DNA of 64,000 nucleotides from Lachnospiraceae bacterium (GTDB lineage: Bacteria; Bacillota; Clostridia; Lachnospirales; Lachnospiraceae). The notes under the pieces were generated by a model. It ran no database searches. It saw only the letters and a program-made list of their open reading frames with translations, and was not told where the DNA came from. Position 1 is the stretch's first letter, and each line of letters starts with the position of its first letter. Location: positions 248,001 to 312,000 of the forward strand of contig CABJBK010000002.1 of assembly GCA_902363825.1 (NCBI GenBank), given 5' to 3'. This document shows positions 63,491-64,000 of this stretch, one piece after another. The translations under genes were made by a program, and so were the position numbers.

Positions 63491-64000
63491 TTATTTTCCA
63501 TCGTAGGTGATAACCGAAGCCACATCATATTTCGCGAGCTTGTCCCGTCCCTTTAATCCGGCAAGTTCCATCAGAAAAATAATTTTTACGACTTCTCCGC
63601 CTAACTCTTCCACCAGCTTTGCAGCGGCTTCGATCGTTCCGCCTGTCGCGATTAGATCATCGACCAGCACCACCTTCTGTCCCGGTTTTACCGAGTCTTT
63701 GTGCATCTCGATCTCCGCGCTGCCGTATTCCAGGTCGTACTTTGCGGATACGGTCTCGCATGGCAGTTTTCCTTTTTTGCGGATCAGCACAAAGGATTTT
63801 CCCATCGCGTAAGCGATCGGCGCGCCAAAAATGAAGCCTCTTGACTCCGCTCCCGCAATAACGTCAAACTCCACACCATCAAGCAGTTTTATCATGGAAT
63901 CAATGGCAAGTTTCAATCCATCCGGGTCCTGCAGTACGCTTGTTACATCACGGAACATAATGCCCGGTTCCGGAAAATCCGGGATCGTTCTTACATAATC
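63491..64000 (-). CDS. apt: Adenine phosphoribosyltransferase, 5' end beyond the window
   Basis: Apt converts adenine and PRPP to AMP. The frame continues to the right edge: codons before MFRDVTS read DYVRTIPDFPEPGI, as in full-length Apt, so the true start lies outside and the internal ATG at 63958 is not the start. Visible motifs are AGAESRGFIFGAPIAYAMG and the PRPP loop VVLVDDLIATGGT. Only a few N-terminal residues are missing. Confidence 0.93.
   Translation of the reverse strand, partial: DYVRTIPDFPEPGIMFRDVTSVLQDPDGLKLAIDSMIKLLDGVEFDVIAGAESRGFIFGAPIAYAMGKSFVLIRKKGKLPCETVSAKYDLEYGSAEIEMHKDSVKPGQKVVLVDDLIATGGTIEAAAKLVEELGGEVVKIIFLMELAGLKGRDKLAKYDVASVITYDGK

Noticed and set aside
1..64000. 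CRISPR arrays, tRNA or rRNA genes, phage structural genes
   Set aside because: None was recognised on reading the sequence. Every stretch over about 150 bp outside genes was inspected and holds only promoters, terminators or unremarkable DNA; there is no gene-free stretch longer than 300 bp.

Overview
This window looks like a chromosome segment from a motile, spore-forming anaerobe of the Clostridia, most likely a gut Lachnospiraceae (Roseburia/Agathobacter/Eubacterium-like). That placement is an inference. It rests on a Firmicutes-type flagellar operon behind codY, sporulation genes (sigK, cotJABC), anaerobic redox enzymes ([FeFe] hydrogenase, NfnAB, reverse-type rubrerythrin) and several protein families typical of Lachnospiraceae. 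Nearly every gene is on the minus strand. No tRNA, rRNA or CRISPR array was seen.

Layout by region. (1) 1-9.7 kb is a flagellar operon: flgB-flgC-fliE-fliF-fliG-fliH-fliI-fliJ-motE-like-fliK-flgD and the start of the next gene. It follows (2) comM-dprA-topA-codY (9.7-15.4 kb), an arrangement that resembles the Bacillus order. (3) 15.5-26 kb carries sigK, a pseudouridine synthase, trpS, a DUF5662 gene, a GH13 protein whose active site looks dead, a DUF1292 protein, a UvrD-like helicase, gltX and a monomeric [FeFe] hydrogenase with a Rex-like operator. (4) 26-29.1 kb holds feoA-feoB-FeoB-associated peptide and mgsA.

(5) 29.15-33.35 kb is the most striking part. The manganese-catalase-type spore coat gene cotJC is split in two by a 3,097-bp element. 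The element has a 10-bp direct repeat (TAGGTACCGA on the minus strand) at both ends and encodes a serine recombinase, a HAD phosphatase and an LrgB/LrgA pair. Joining the two repeats restores the cotJC frame and its family motif exactly. The recombinase gene is preceded by a sigma-E-type -10 (CATACACT) and the cotJ operon by a sigma-K-type promoter. This is the architecture of a developmentally excised, skin-like element, here in cotJC; sigK itself is uninterrupted and lacks a pro-sequence.

(6) 33.4-40.1 kb is a tightly coupled four-gene operon of uncharacterised proteins: a 1,188-residue helical-repeat protein, an actin/Hsp70-like protein, a helical-repeat protein and a membrane coiled-coil protein. 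(7) 40.2-51.9 kb holds an aminotransferase, nfnAB, a polysaccharide deacetylase, a radical SAM protein, acylphosphatase, glgX, thiD/thiE and a PfkB-family protein with an altered catalytic residue. (8) 52-64 kb holds a chemotaxis receptor, rubrerythrin with its PerR/Fur regulator, a MarR-controlled heterodimeric ABC exporter, a REC-GGDEF-EAL-PAS-REC protein, a purine permease and the 3' part of apt.

How the genes fit together: sigK with a sigma-E-like promoter, the recombinase with a sigma-E-like promoter, and cotJ with a sigma-K-like promoter form a coherent mother-cell programme. Hydrogenase/Rex, NfnAB and rubrerythrin/PerR describe the redox and peroxide defence of a strict anaerobe. The GH13 pair suggests glycogen metabolism. 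All function calls come from reading the sequence; no searches were run.
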